A DNA stretch of 64,000 nt from an uncultured Pelagibacteraceae bacterium (GTDB lineage: Bacteria; Pseudomonadota; Alphaproteobacteria; Pelagibacterales; Pelagibacteraceae). The position numbers and the translations under genes were made by a program. Positions 51,773 through 61,117 of the stretch are shown one piece after another. Below the pieces are notes generated by a model. The model did no database searches and was not told where the DNA came from. It saw only the letters and a list, made by a program, of their open reading frames with translations. The stretch lies in the NCBI GenBank assembly GCA_902612605.1, contig CACMDY010000002.1, positions 62,001 to 126,000 on the forward strand, given 5' to 3'. Position 1 is the stretch's first letter. Every line of letters starts with the position of its first letter.

Positions 51773-52882
51773 ATGAAAAAAAATTTTAGATTTTTTGATA
51801 ACAGACAAAAATATCTACTTTTTGTTACAACAACTAATGAAAAAAATAAGATTGCTGATGCGCTAAAACCTATTGTACAAGACTTAAAACCTAAATTTCC
51901 AGCATTAAAAATATTTGATGCAGGTATGGGTGATGGATCATTATTAATGAGTGTGATGAGACAATGTCATCAAAAAATGCCTCATATTCCACTACTAGTA
52001 AGTACAAAGGAAATTAGCATGGAAGATGTTAGATTAGGACTTGAAAAACTTCCAGATAGATTTGTCGAACATAAAAACACAGTATTTGTTATCTCAAATC
52101 TAAATTATATTGAGTCAACTGCCCTCAAATCAAATGACAAAAATAAACAAAAAAAAATGAATTGGAAAATAGTTAAACTTAAAGGTAATTCATCACTCGA
52201 TTTTTCAAATCAATTAAGAAGATTAAACCAAGAATTTTTAAATAAAAAATGGCAAATTGAAAGAAATCCTAGAAATGGAAATCCCACATACAAAGAGCCA
52301 TCTGTAATTGTAATTTATAGAAAAGATCAAGAATTTTCTTTGAAAAATGTTATTCCAAAAAAAAATAATGGAAAAAATAGTTATAACTTAATAATTGCGT
52401 CACAACCATATAGATCAAGAATATCTGCAGAAAAAAAAGTTAAATATGTTATAGATCCAATGATAAAATCATTGGATGAAAAAGGTAAGCTAGTAGTAGT
52501 TCATGCTTGTGGGAATGATCCTGGAAACAAGATTATTAAGAAAATATGGCCAAAAGAAAATCCATTTCCTTCACTACATACCTCAATAATAAAATATATA
52601 AAAAATAATACTGACAATGAAATTTTGAAAAAATTAAAATTTAATAAAAAACAAACTATTAAATACGTTTTGAGAGCGCTACCAAATGAAATTAGTGGGG
52701 GTATTGCTACATCATTAATATTTTCAGCATGGAATGCTGCAGTATATGTTAATCAAATATCAGATGAACAAATAATGAGTGCTGAAAGGAAAAAATATTA
52801 CCAAAAAGTTGTAAAAGATATAGTCAATAAAAACAAAGGATTATATTTTAACAATGAGTTATTTGTAATTGAAAAAAAATAA
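51773..52882 (+). CDS. Uncharacterised protein with methyltransferase-like N-terminal motif
   Basis: This 369-aa protein is not assigned to a family with confidence. FDAGMGDGSLLMSVMRQ at about residue 44 resembles the SAM-binding glycine loop of class I methyltransferases, and an acidic/hydrophobic FVISNLNYIES follows at about 107. The second half contains LIIASQPYRSRISAEKKVKYVIDP (about 205-228), LVVVHACGNDPGNKIIKKIWP at about 243 and ISGGIATSLIFSAWNAAVYVNQ at about 308, which suggests a second Rossmann-like portion. It is predicted cytosolic. It is the third gene of the metY unit, 16 bases after the hydrolase, and may methylate a small molecule or act in sulfur metabolism. Confidence 0.55.
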   Translation: MKKNFRFFDNRQKYLLFVTTTNEKNKIADALKPIVQDLKPKFPALKIFDAGMGDGSLLMSVMRQCHQKMPHIPLLVSTKEISMEDVRLGLEKLPDRFVEHKNTVFVISNLNYIESTALKSNDKNKQKKMNWKIVKLKGNSSLDFSNQLRRLNQEFLNKKWQIERNPRNGNPTYKEPSVIVIYRKDQEFSLKNVIPKKNNGKNSYNLIIASQPYRSRISAEKKVKYVIDPMIKSLDEKGKLVVVHACGNDPGNKIIKKIWPKENPFPSLHTSIIKYIKNNTDNEILKKLKFNKKQTIKYVLRALPNEISGGIATSLIFSAWNAAVYVNQISDEQIMSAERKKYYQKVVKDIVNKNKGLYFNNELFVIEKK

Positions 52883-53899
52883 TCAACTAAATCTATTTTT
52901 GTATAAAAAATACAATGATGATGTTATTAATAATATTGAGCTAAACTGATGCAAAGAAGCTGTTATAATACTGGCACCAGACAAAACAGTAAGAATTCCA
53001 AGTATAATTTGTAATAAAATTATTAATCCTAAAATAATTACAGGTTTAAATAAATAAAAAAATTTATTTCGATAAGTTATATAAGAAATTATTATATATA
53101 TAATAAGTATTAAGTAGGCTAAATTACGATGCAAATATTGAACTAATGATGGATCATTAAAAACAGATAATTTAAATAAACTTATAAATTTACTATCATC
53201 AGGAAAATAAGAATTACCCATTAAAGGCCAAGTGTTATATATTTTTCCTGCATCCATACCCGAAACAAATGCACCAATAATAATTTGTAAGAATATTAAT
53301 AATAAAAAAAATTCAGGTATATAGTTATTAATTTTTTTTTCCTTTTTATTTGGACTCACTAAACTTAAATAATTCCAAAAAATTAATGACAAAATTATAA
53401 ATGCAAATAAAAGATGTATAGAAAGTCTAAAATGACTAACATCTATATCTTTCACAAGACCGCTTTGCACCATATACCATCCTAAAAAACCCTGAAAACA
53501 AATCAAAAAAAATATAAAATAAAAATTATAAAGTTTTTTAAGACCTAATTTTGTAGTGAAAAATATTAAAGGTATCAAGAATGTTAAACCAATAAAGCGT
53601 CCAAAAAATCTGTGTGCCCACTCCCACCAAAATATCACTTTGAATTCACTTAAAGTCATTGAATAATTTTGAATTTTAAATTCTGGTATTTGTTTATAAG
53701 AGTCGAAATATGCTAACCAAGCATCATTGTTGATTGGTGGAAAAAAACCTTTAAAAAATTCCCATTCAGTTATTGATAATCCAGAGTCTGTGAGTCTTGT
53801 TAAACCCCCAACTACAATCATTGCAGCAACCAAGAAAAACATAAATAATAACCAATTAGATATGTAAATTTTCATTTTTGTATTAATTTCGGTATACAT
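52883..53899 (-). CDS. ctaA: Haem A synthase CtaA (COX15 type)
   Basis: CtaA oxidises the methyl group of haem O to the formyl of haem A for aa3-type cytochrome oxidase. The 338-aa inner-membrane protein has eight predicted helices and the COX15 signatures VVGGLTRLTDSGLSITEW at about residue 25-42, WWEWAHRFFGRFIGL at about 90 (haem-ligand His), DVSHFRLSIHLLFAF at about 154 and AFVSGMDAGKIYNTWPLMG at about 212. HRNLAYLIL and a later LHQFSS supply further His ligands. An in-frame ATG eight codons on is an alternative start. Convergent with the methyltransferase-like gene without a gap. Confidence 0.93.
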   Translation of the reverse strand: MYTEINTKMKIYISNWLLFMFFLVAAMIVVGGLTRLTDSGLSITEWEFFKGFFPPINNDAWLAYFDSYKQIPEFKIQNYSMTLSEFKVIFWWEWAHRFFGRFIGLTFLIPLIFFTTKLGLKKLYNFYFIFFLICFQGFLGWYMVQSGLVKDIDVSHFRLSIHLLFAFIILSLIFWNYLSLVSPNKKEKKINNYIPEFFLLLIFLQIIIGAFVSGMDAGKIYNTWPLMGNSYFPDDSKFISLFKLSVFNDPSLVQYLHRNLAYLILIIYIIISYITYRNKFFYLFKPVIILGLIILLQIILGILTVLSGASIITASLHQFSSILLITSSLYFLYKNRFS

Positions 53900-53942
53900 A
53901 GTTGTTTAAATATAATATTTATTTATAAATCCAATTGATCAA

Positions 53943-54233
53943 ATGTCGCCTGATAAGAAAAAAAAATTAAATATATTAAGAAAAAAATTAGATCTACTTG
54001 ATAATAAGCTTATTAAATTGATAAAAATTAGAACTAATTTAGTAAAAGAAGTTCTTAAACTTAAAACTTACAAACATGAAATAGTTGATAAAAAAAGGAT
54101 ATCATTAATCCTTAAAAATATAAAAAAAAAATCAATTAAGAATAATATTGACCCAAAAATAACTAATAAAATTTGGAAAAATATGATTTTGTCTTATATC
54201 GATTATGAAAGAAGAAATTTTAAAAAAAAATAA
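53943..54233 (+). CDS. Chorismate mutase, AroQ type
   Basis: This 96-aa all-helical protein converts chorismate to prephenate for Phe and Tyr synthesis. Aligned with E. coli P-protein, LRKKLDLLDNKLIKLIKIR (residues about 12-30) supplies the two active-site Arg, LKLK the Lys, and IVDKKR the Asp/Arg pair; the Glu that usually follows is Ile here. It is a free-standing mutase without dehydratase or dehydrogenase domain. Divergent from ctaA (43 bp), and its stop abuts the convergent rpmG stop. Confidence 0.78.
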   Translation: MSPDKKKKLNILRKKLDLLDNKLIKLIKIRTNLVKEVLKLKTYKHEIVDKKRISLILKNIKKKSIKNNIDPKITNKIWKNMILSYIDYERRNFKKK

Positions 54234-54425
54234 TTACTTGCTGTGAGGGGGAAGTTTTTTTTCTACAAAAACTTCATGTTTCATAGTAGCAGGATTATAT
54301 TTTTTTGCTTTTAATTTTATCTTCGCTTTTTCTCCACCAGCAGGTTTTTTCACGTAATAAAAAAATGGACTATCAGGTTTGCTTTCTGGAACAAGTCTTA
54401 CTTTAACGTGTGTTTTCTTAGCCAT
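54234..54425 (-). CDS. rpmG: 50S ribosomal protein L33
   Basis: This 63-aa ribosomal protein is of the zinc-free type: KVRLVPESKPDSPFFYYVKK at about residues 8-27 and LKAKKYNPATMKHEVFVEKKL at about 38-58 match alphaproteobacterial L33, and no CxxC pairs are present. It overlaps the MerR gene by 8 bases and is the last gene of the plsX-ihfA-merR-rpmG run. Confidence 0.9.
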   Translation of the reverse strand: MAKKTHVKVRLVPESKPDSPFFYYVKKPAGGEKAKIKLKAKKYNPATMKHEVFVEKKLPPHSK

Positions 54426-54786
54426 TTGATTTAATTTTTTTTAATATATTTGAAATATTATTTAGTTTATTTTTTATTTTTTCAGTGTTTATAGTTTTAT
54501 TATTAAAATCGTCAAGTTTTGAATTATAGTTATCTAAATAACTTTTGGCTCCTTTTATTGTCATTCCTTTGTTTTTTAAGAGAAATTTAATTTTTTTTAA
54601 AATAATTATGGAACTTTCATCAAAGTATCTCCTCTTGCCTGAATATATATATGGTTTTATTTGCTTAAATTCTTTTTCCCAAAATCTTATAGTGTGAGTT
54701 GATAGTTTGCCTGTTTTTTTGTTAACTAAGTTTAAAATTTTAGCTACTTCTCCAATAGATTTATATGTTTTATTTTTTTCATTCAT
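54418..54786 (-). CDS. MerR family transcriptional regulator
   Basis: This 122-aa protein has an N-terminal winged helix-turn-helix: YKSIGEVAKILNL at about residue 8, HTIRFWEKEFKQIKPYIYSGKRRYF at about 31-55 and IILKKIKFLLKNKGMTIKGAKSYL at about 60-84. No effector-binding cysteines are seen. Its place directly after ihfA is conserved in alphaproteobacteria, where the regulated genes are not firmly known. It overlaps ihfA by 8 bases. Confidence 0.9.
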   Translation of the reverse strand: MNEKNKTYKSIGEVAKILNLVNKKTGKLSTHTIRFWEKEFKQIKPYIYSGKRRYFDESSIIILKKIKFLLKNKGMTIKGAKSYLDNYNSKLDDFNNKTINTEKIKNKLNNISNILKKIKSNG

Positions 54787-55072
54787 TAGAATTTATCATT
54801 TTTTTTAATTCATTTGATGGTTTAAATAATACTACATTTCTTTCAGATATTATTTTTTTTTCTAAGGTTTTGGGGTTCCTACCTATCCTACTTTTTTTGT
54901 ATCTCAAAGTAAAAGTACCAAAATTTGGGATTTTAACTTTTTTATTTTTAATTAATTCATTTAATAATATAGTCAAAAAATCCTCTAATAAATTCTCGAT
55001 AATATTTTTTGAAAAACCTAATTGCATATAAATTGAGTTTACTATTTCTTTTTTAGTTAAGTTAGTTCTCAT
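54779..55072 (-). CDS. ihfA: Integration host factor subunit alpha
   Basis: IhfA is a DNA-bending protein that works as a heterodimer with IhfB in recombination and transcription. The 97-aa protein shows LTKKEIVNSIYMQLGFSKN at about residue 5, VKIPNFGTFTLRYKKSRIGRNPKT at about 46-69 with the DNA-intercalating Pro in RIGRNP, and FKPSNELKKMI at the end. It follows plsX without a gap; fabH, usually between plsX and ihfA, is missing here. Confidence 0.92.
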   Translation of the reverse strand: MRTNLTKKEIVNSIYMQLGFSKNIIENLLEDFLTILLNELIKNKKVKIPNFGTFTLRYKKSRIGRNPKTLEKKIISERNVVLFKPSNELKKMINSNE

Positions 55073-56080
55073 TTACATAATGTTTTTTTTAATTTTATCT
55101 ATTAAATTAGCTCTAATTATTTTTTCACAAACTTTTAATGAATTTGCAAAACCTATTTCATCAGTAGAACCATGACTTTTAATTACCGGTTTATCTAAAC
55201 CGAGTAAAATTGCTCCATTATATAACCGTGGATCAAGTTTGTTTCTAAATTTTTTCAGATTTTTTATATTTAATAATGCGGATAGTTTCCCAATTAGAGA
55301 TGAATTATATGCATGTTTAAGTTCTGATGTTATAAAATTAGCTGTACCTTCAGCTGTTTTTAAAGCAATATTGCCTGTAAAACCATCAGTTACAATTACA
55401 TTCACATTCCCATCCATTATATGATTTCCTTCAATATATCCTTTGAAATCAAATAATGAATTCTTATTTTCGTTTAGTAATTGATATGTATTTTTTAAAA
55501 TATTATTTCCTTTTATTTCCTCCGATCCGATATTAAGCAGCGCTACCTTTGAATCCTCTTTTTCAAACAGTGACTTATGTAAAGCTGAACCCATTAAACT
55601 AAAGTCAACTAAATTTTTTTCACTACATTCAATATTAGCTCCTAAATCTAAAACTATATTCATCCCATTTTTATTTGGCCAAAGTGCAGATAATGCGGGT
55701 TTATCTATTTTTTCAATCATGTTTAAATTTAATTTTGCGATAACGAAAAGAGCTCCAGTGTTTCCAGCAGAAACAATTGCATCCGATTCATTTTTTTTTA
55801 AGCTTTCGATTGATAACCACATACTAGTATCTTTACCTTTTTTTGCAGCCGTAAGAGGGCTGTCGGAATCTTTAATTAAATTTTCGGTATTAATAATCTT
55901 GTAAGAATTTTTTGATATTTTTGTAGATTTTATAATAGGATATATTATTTCTTGATTACCAAAAATATTATAAAAAACGTTTTTAGTATCTAAACTATGA
56001 ATTTCTATTCCTTTAATTACTTTGTAGGGAGAGTTTTCGCCACCCATTGCATCGACTGCAATATTAATTGGGTTGATCAT
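55073..56080 (-). CDS. plsX: Phosphate acyltransferase PlsX
   Basis: PlsX makes acyl-phosphate from acyl-ACP for phospholipid synthesis. The 335-aa protein has NIAVDAMGGENSPYKVIKG at about residue 6, DSPLTAAKKGKDTSMWLSIE at about 73, DAIVSAGNTGALFVIAKLNL at about 100, and DGFTGNIALKTAEG at about 232, all diagnostic. It lies between rpmF (9-bp gap) and ihfA. Confidence 0.95.
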   Translation of the reverse strand: MINPINIAVDAMGGENSPYKVIKGIEIHSLDTKNVFYNIFGNQEIIYPIIKSTKISKNSYKIINTENLIKDSDSPLTAAKKGKDTSMWLSIESLKKNESDAIVSAGNTGALFVIAKLNLNMIEKIDKPALSALWPNKNGMNIVLDLGANIECSEKNLVDFSLMGSALHKSLFEKEDSKVALLNIGSEEIKGNNILKNTYQLLNENKNSLFDFKGYIEGNHIMDGNVNVIVTDGFTGNIALKTAEGTANFITSELKHAYNSSLIGKLSALLNIKNLKKFRNKLDPRLYNGAILLGLDKPVIKSHGSTDEIGFANSLKVCEKIIRANLIDKIKKNIM

Positions 56081-56089
56081 AATGAACCT

Positions 56090-56269
56090 TTATTCTTTAG
56101 GGTCTAATACTTGTCTACCTTTATAAAATCCAGTTTTAAGATCTAAATGGTGAGACAATCTATACTCACCAGATTTTTTATCTTCGATAATATTTCTTGG
56201 ACTAACTTTTATATGAGATCTTCTTTTCCCAGCTCTTGACTTAGTCGTTTTACGTTTTGGTACAGCCAT
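56090..56269 (-). CDS. rpmF: 50S ribosomal protein L32
   Basis: This 59-aa gene begins [19 protein letters not shown], the invariant L32 N-terminus, continues with [20 protein letters not shown] and ends LDPKE. No zinc CxxC pairs are present, as usual in alphaproteobacteria. It lies 9 bases before plsX and 6 bases after the bc1-chaperone gene; the classical rpmF-plsX pairing supports the call. The DUF177 (YceD) gene that normally precedes rpmF is absent here. Confidence 0.95.
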   Translation of the reverse strand: MAVPKRKTTKSRAGKRRSHIKVSPRNIIEDKKSGEYRLSHHLDLKTGFYKGRQVLDPKE

Positions 56270-56275
56270 AATAAT

Positions 56276-56740
56276 TTAGACGGTTATTATATCTTTTGTA
56301 AGATTATTGAAAGTGTTTTTTGACAAAAAAACCCTATATTTTTCAAAATAGTTTAAATAAAAATCATAATTTTCCTCATTATCAATGTATAATTTTAAAA
56401 TGACCGTTTTTTCATCGTCATTTTGAGTCTCCCATGTATCAACTTTATCAATTATGGAAAAAAGTAAATTAACATAATCTTTCATTTTTTTATTAATAGT
56501 TGCATCACCATATCCTACTTCTCTTATTGAAAGTTCAATTTGTCTAATGCAATAATCAAAGAAATTTTGTAGATTTTTTTTTGTTTCTTTATTTTTATAA
56601 TTCTTAAGCAGAAAACTTAAATGTATAAATAAGATAATCATCCTATCGTAGAAACTGTCTTGCTTATTTGCATTATATAACTTTTTATTTCTGGTTAGTT
56701 TTACTAAATTGTTGTAAATATTTAAATAAATGTCATTCAT
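56276..56740 (-). CDS. Ubiquinol-cytochrome c chaperone family protein (CBP3-like)
   Basis: This 154-aa protein resembles the CBP3/UPF0174 family required for assembly of cytochrome bc1. It has YDRMIILFIHLSFLLKNY at about residue 31, FFDYCIRQIELSIREVGYGDATINKKMKDYV at about 55-85 (the D-x-x-I-N/G-K-x-M-K block) and a C-terminal helix pair. The start at 56740 (MNDIYLN) is chosen over a frame 13 codons longer. Its start region overlaps the divergent bamE start by 11 bases. Operon position before rpmF-plsX is as in other alphaproteobacteria. Confidence 0.78.
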   Translation of the reverse strand: MNDIYLNIYNNLVKLTRNKKLYNANKQDSFYDRMIILFIHLSFLLKNYKNKETKKNLQNFFDYCIRQIELSIREVGYGDATINKKMKDYVNLLFSIIDKVDTWETQNDDEKTVILKLYIDNEENYDFYLNYFEKYRVFLSKNTFNNLTKDIITV

Positions 56741-57191
56741 TAAATTATTAATTTTTATTATATTTATATTTATAGTCAACTGTAGCGGAAATAAAGTATC
56801 AAATTATCATGGTTCTAAAGCATTGGATGCTAAATTCGATCAGATAAAAATAAATAAAACAAATAAAAATGATTTATTAAAAATATTTGGCCAACCATCT
56901 ACAAAGAGTGATTTTAATAAAAATAAATGGTTTTATCTTGAAAGAATTAAAACAAATCAATCACTTTTTAAATTAGGTAAGCAAAAAATTAAAAAAAATA
57001 ATATTTTAATCGTTGAGTTTGATAAAAAAGGCATTCTTAAAGAAAAAAAATTATTAAATTTAGATGATATGAAAGATGTCAAATTTATTAAAAATACTAC
57101 CGAAAAAGAATTCTCTAAAAACAATATTATGTATGATGTTTTTTCAACTTTGAGAGAGAAAATTAACGCTCCGTTAAGAAGAAAAAATTAA
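56730..57191 (+). CDS. bamE: Outer membrane assembly lipoprotein, BamE/SmpA family
   Basis: BamE is a small lipoprotein of the beta-barrel assembly machine. The 153-aa protein has a signal sequence with lipobox IVNC (Cys18). The SmpA fold is seen in KTNKNDLLKIFGQPSTKS at about residue 43, matching the T-x-x-x-V-x-x-x-L-G-x-P-S pattern, and NKWFYLER at about 67, followed by ILIVEFDKKGILKEKKLL at about 90. It is divergent from the bc1-chaperone gene with overlapping start regions. No alternative start keeps the signal peptide. Confidence 0.85.
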   Translation: MSFIKLLIFIIFIFIVNCSGNKVSNYHGSKALDAKFDQIKINKTNKNDLLKIFGQPSTKSDFNKNKWFYLERIKTNQSLFKLGKQKIKKNNILIVEFDKKGILKEKKLLNLDDMKDVKFIKNTTEKEFSKNNIMYDVFSTLREKINAPLRRKN

Positions 57192-57192
57192 T

Positions 57193-59292
57193 TTAGCCAG
57201 CAATAACTGCTAACAATAATAATGCAACAATATTGGTTATTTTAATCATAGGGTTCACGGCTGGTCCAGCGGTATCCTTATAAGGATCGCCAACTGTATC
57301 ACCTGTTACTGCAGCTTTGTGGGCTTCTGAACCTTTTCCTCCAAATTTACCATCTTCAATATATTTTTTTGCATTATCCCACGCTCCACCTCCAGCAGTC
57401 ATTGAAACCGCAACAAAAAGTCCAGTTATTATTACACCTAATAACATTGCACCTACTGAAGATAAGGCTGCAATCTGACCACCAATTGGTAAAATAATCA
57501 AATATAATACTATAGGTGAAAGAACTGGCAGCAATGAAGGTATAACCATTTCTTTAATCGCTGCTTTAGTCAATAAGTCAACTAATTTTCCATAATCAGG
57601 TTTTGCTTTTCTTTTCATAATACCTGGAATTTTTTTAAATTGTCTTCTTACTTCAATTACAACCGCTCCACCAGCTCTACCAACAGCCTGCATTCCCATT
57701 GATCCAAATAAATATGGAAGCATTCCACCAATTAACAAGCCAACTACAACAAAAGGATTTGACAAATCAAAAGTAACTACAATTCCTTCAAGTTTTGATC
57801 CAGCTTCTTTTGAAAAATGCTTAATATCTTCTGTATAAGCAGCAAATAGAACTAATGCTCCTAAACCAGCTGAACCTATAGCATAACCTTTTGTAACAGC
57901 TTTTGTGGTATTTCCAACAGCATCGAGAGCATCTGTAGTTTTTCTCACATTTTTTGGAAGATTTGACATTTCAGCAATTCCACCTGCATTGTCTGTTACT
58001 GGGCCATAAGCGTCTAAGGCTACGACCATGCCAGCTAATGCAAGCATAGTTGTTACTGCAATAGCAATACCAAACAAACCTGCTATTGAATTAGTTAATA
58101 AAATTCCTGCAACAATTATTATCGCTGGAATAGCTGTGGCTTCCATTGATATAGCTAGACCTTGAATAACATTAGTACCATGACCTGTGGTTGACGACTC
58201 TGCAACACTTTTAACAGGTCTATAATCTGTACCTGTATAATATTCAGTTATCCATATTAATAATCCAGTGATAACTAAACCTATAACACCACAATAATAT
58301 AAACTCATACCATTAAAATTAATTCCGTTAACTGAATAGTTGGTATCTAATCCAATTACATAATCTGTTATAGGATATAAAATAATTAAAGATAAAATAG
58401 CAGTTGCTACAAAACCTTTATATAAAGCATTCATGATATTTTTTGACTTTCCAAGTTTAACAAAAAAAGTACCAACAATAGAAGTTAAGATGCAGGCTGC
58501 TCCAATACTTAACGGGTAAACCATCATATTTAAATCTGACACAAAGAATATTGAAGAAAGAACCATAGTTGCAACTATAGTCACAGCATATGTTTCAAAC
58601 AAATCTGCAGCCATACCGGCACAATCACCAACATTATCACCAACATTGTCTGCAATAACGGCAGGATTTCTAGGATCATCCTCCGGAATACCAGCTTCAA
58701 CTTTACCTACTAAATCTGCTCCAACATCAGCACCTTTCGTAAATATTCCACCACCTAATCTTGCAAAAATAGATATTAAAGAAGCACCAAAACCTAAAGC
58801 AACTAGTGCATTTACAATTTCTCTTTCATCAACACCGGCTGATAATAAAATATAATAATAAACAGCTATAGATAATAAAGCTAAGCCAGCAACTAGCATT
58901 CCTGTAATCGCTCCAGATTTAAAAGCTATTGAAAGACCTTGAGACAAACCTTTTCTTGAGGCCTCTGCTGTACGGACATTTGCTTGAACAGATACTAACA
59001 TTCCAACGTATCCAGCTATACCGGATAATGCTGCACCAATTAAATATCCAATTCCAACTAATAATGAAAATGCAAAACTAATAATAACTAAAACTACAAC
59101 ACCGACTATAGCGATAGTTTTGTATTGTCTGTTTAAATAAGCTTTTGCACCTATTTGAATAGCAGAAGCAATTTCTTGCATCTTTACATTTCCAGCGCTT
59201 GCATTCAAAATTGAAGATCCTGTTACAAATCCATATACAATGGATAATATTCCAGCAAAAATTGTGTATAATAAAATGGTATCAACAGACAT
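57193..59292 (-). CDS. hppA: Proton-translocating pyrophosphatase, K+-independent type
   Basis: This membrane-integral H+-pumping pyrophosphatase uses PPi to energise the inner membrane. The 699-aa protein has about 16 helices and the substrate motif [20 protein letters not shown] at about residue 180-199, [19 protein letters not shown] at about 211, and [13 protein letters not shown] at about 436. [21 protein letters not shown] at about 460 has Lys where K+-dependent enzymes have Ala, indicating K+ independence. It has its own 82-bp upstream region after thiL. Confidence 0.96.
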   Translation of the reverse strand: MSVDTILLYTIFAGILSIVYGFVTGSSILNASAGNVKMQEIASAIQIGAKAYLNRQYKTIAIVGVVVLVIISFAFSLLVGIGYLIGAALSGIAGYVGMLVSVQANVRTAEASRKGLSQGLSIAFKSGAITGMLVAGLALLSIAVYYYILLSAGVDEREIVNALVALGFGASLISIFARLGGGIFTKGADVGADLVGKVEAGIPEDDPRNPAVIADNVGDNVGDCAGMAADLFETYAVTIVATMVLSSIFFVSDLNMMVYPLSIGAACILTSIVGTFFVKLGKSKNIMNALYKGFVATAILSLIILYPITDYVIGLDTNYSVNGINFNGMSLYYCGVIGLVITGLLIWITEYYTGTDYRPVKSVAESSTTGHGTNVIQGLAISMEATAIPAIIIVAGILLTNSIAGLFGIAIAVTTMLALAGMVVALDAYGPVTDNAGGIAEMSNLPKNVRKTTDALDAVGNTTKAVTKGYAIGSAGLGALVLFAAYTEDIKHFSKEAGSKLEGIVVTFDLSNPFVVVGLLIGGMLPYLFGSMGMQAVGRAGGAVVIEVRRQFKKIPGIMKRKAKPDYGKLVDLLTKAAIKEMVIPSLLPVLSPIVLYLIILPIGGQIAALSSVGAMLLGVIITGLFVAVSMTAGGGAWDNAKKYIEDGKFGGKGSEAHKAAVTGDTVGDPYKDTAGPAVNPMIKITNIVALLLLAVIAG

Positions 59293-59374
59293 ATAATTCC
59301 TTAAATAAGTGTTTTAGTTATTTTTTAAAATGCGGACATTACAAAAAAGATTATAAAAGGCAATATTTAACTTG

Positions 59375-60334
59375 TTAGAATATATGAGAATAACCGTGGT
59401 ATTTGAGGTATTTTATTGGAATTCTTCTATTATCTAATAGGTAATTTTTTGATTTAGTATTAATTTGCCCAATAATAGAAATTTTTTGATTCAATTTAGA
59501 AGATAAAGATTTTATATACTTTCTCTTTGACTTGGAAGCTGTAAATAAAATTTGATAATCATCACCATTGAATAAATGGTCTAATCTCTTCAGTTTTTTG
59601 TGTTTAATTAATTGTTTTAAATGATTTGATATCGGAATATTATCTATATCAATCGAATAACCTAGTTTTTGTTTATTTATTAATTTATTCAGATCAATTA
59701 CCAATCCATCTGAGACATCCATGGAGCAGTTTGCAATCTTAAAAAGATGTAAACTAAAATTTATCGGTAGATTAGGTGAATAATATTTATCTATAAAATA
59801 TTTTTTTTGATTTGAGCTTAAATTAATTTTCTTTTTTAAAGCTTTTAAACCAATATAACTATCACCTACATTGCCGGTTAAATAAATGTCATCTCCGATT
59901 TTTGCTTTATTCCTATAAACAATTTTGTTTGAATATCCTAAAGATATAACTGTAAAACTTAGATTTTTTGAGGATGTAGTATCACCACCTGATAATTTTA
60001 TATTAAATCTATTTTGTTCATTGAACAAAGATTTATTAACTAATGACATATTTTTTTTTGTAAAATGCTTTTTGTTACCTGAGCCAGCTAAAAAGAAATA
60101 ATTTGGTTTTACACCTTTGGCATAAATATCTGATATAGATGATCTTATTATTTTTCTTATAACAAGATCTGGTTTATTGAAATTTAAAAAGTGTATACCC
60201 TCATTGTAAGTATCAACAGAAATAACTAATTTTTTAGTTTTATCAAAAAAAACATCATCATTTAAATAAAGCGAAGATGGATTATTTTTAGATAATTTTT
60301 TTAAATAACTATTAATTAAGAATTCTTCATTCAT
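59375..60334 (-). CDS. thiL: Thiamine-monophosphate kinase
   Basis: ThiL phosphorylates thiamine monophosphate to the active diphosphate. The 319-aa protein has ISVDTYNEGIHFL at about residue 33 (D-x-x-x-E-x-x-H-F), RSSISDIYAKGVKPNYFFL at about 65, KLSGGDTTSSKNLSFTVISLG at about 113 and SMDVSDGLVIDLNKLI at about 200, all matching the ATP-grasp-like PurM fold. It overlaps nusB by one base. The nusB-thiL arrangement after ribH is conserved. Confidence 0.93.
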   Translation of the reverse strand: MNEEFLINSYLKKLSKNNPSSLYLNDDVFFDKTKKLVISVDTYNEGIHFLNFNKPDLVIRKIIRSSISDIYAKGVKPNYFFLAGSGNKKHFTKKNMSLVNKSLFNEQNRFNIKLSGGDTTSSKNLSFTVISLGYSNKIVYRNKAKIGDDIYLTGNVGDSYIGLKALKKKINLSSNQKKYFIDKYYSPNLPINFSLHLFKIANCSMDVSDGLVIDLNKLINKQKLGYSIDIDNIPISNHLKQLIKHKKLKRLDHLFNGDDYQILFTASKSKRKYIKSLSSKLNQKISIIGQINTKSKNYLLDNRRIPIKYLKYHGYSHIF

Positions 60335-60729
60335 TAGTTTCTTAATTTCTTTGAAATTTTATCAAGCAAAGCATTCAAATATTTTGTTTGTGATAAATCA
60401 ATAAAGAAATTAGAGGCATTAAGGTATTCTTTAATAATTATTTTTGAAGATATTTTTGGTTTATACATTAATTCAAAAATTGCACTTTTAATTATTACTT
60501 GAAAAACTTTATCTAGGTTTGATATTTTTAAATCATCATTTAAATGATTTGTAATTTCTTCGTGAATTACATCATCTCTTTCAATTGTGCCTTTGACTAC
60601 ATCTTTTATAAATTTTTTGAAACGATGTTTTGGAAAATTTAATTCTACTTCGTTGTTATAATATTTGCTATAAAGTTTTTGTATTATAATAACTCTTGGG
60701 TTATTTTTTTTACTAAAATGAAGTGGCAT
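60334..60729 (-). CDS. nusB: Transcription antitermination factor NusB
   Basis: This 131-aa all-helical protein binds boxA RNA with NusE in rRNA antitermination. The N-terminal R-x-x-A-x-Q-x-L motif is weak (NPRVIIIQKLYSKYYN at about residue 8), but VFQVIIKSAIFELMYKPKISSKIIIKEYLNASNFF at about 77-111 and the terminal ALLDKISKKLRN are characteristic. Position between ribH and thiL supports the call. Confidence 0.87.
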   Translation of the reverse strand: MPLHFSKKNNPRVIIIQKLYSKYYNNEVELNFPKHRFKKFIKDVVKGTIERDDVIHEEITNHLNDDLKISNLDKVFQVIIKSAIFELMYKPKISSKIIIKEYLNASNFFIDLSQTKYLNALLDKISKKLRN

Positions 60730-60730
60730 T

Positions 60731-61117
60731 CTATAACGATAATATTGTTTTTACTGCGTTGGCTGCCTCTCTACCCTTTTTGCCACGTGCTATAGCTTGG
60801 TTTTTATTTAAACAAGTAATTATTCCATTACCAACAGGTTTTTTTGACTCCACAGATATATTCATAATTGCATCAGTAGTTGATTTAGATATAAAATCAA
60901 AATGAGGCGTTTGACCTTTAATTACACATCCAAGTGCTACAAAACCATCATATTTTTTTAAATTTTTAGAAATAACTACTGGTATCTCAAATACACCTGG
61001 AACAAAGATTACATTAATCTTTGCAAAATTTTTTAGTTCATCTTTGGCACTTTTAAGAAGAGCTGTTGAAATATCTTTATAGTAGTTTGCTTGTATAATT
61101 AATACTTTATTTTTCAT
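60731..61117 (-). CDS. ribH: 6,7-dimethyl-8-ribityllumazine synthase
   Basis: RibH condenses the pyrimidine intermediate with dihydroxybutanone phosphate. The 128-aa protein shows FVPGVFEIPVVISKNL at about residue 36, FVALGCVIKGQTPHFDFISK at about 59 with the catalytic His, and KPVGNGIITCLNKNQAIAR at about 94. The N-terminus is slightly short. It overlaps ribBA by 4 bases. Confidence 0.94.
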   Translation of the reverse strand: MKNKVLIIQANYYKDISTALLKSAKDELKNFAKINVIFVPGVFEIPVVISKNLKKYDGFVALGCVIKGQTPHFDFISKSTTDAIMNISVESKKPVGNGIITCLNKNQAIARGKKGREAANAVKTILSL

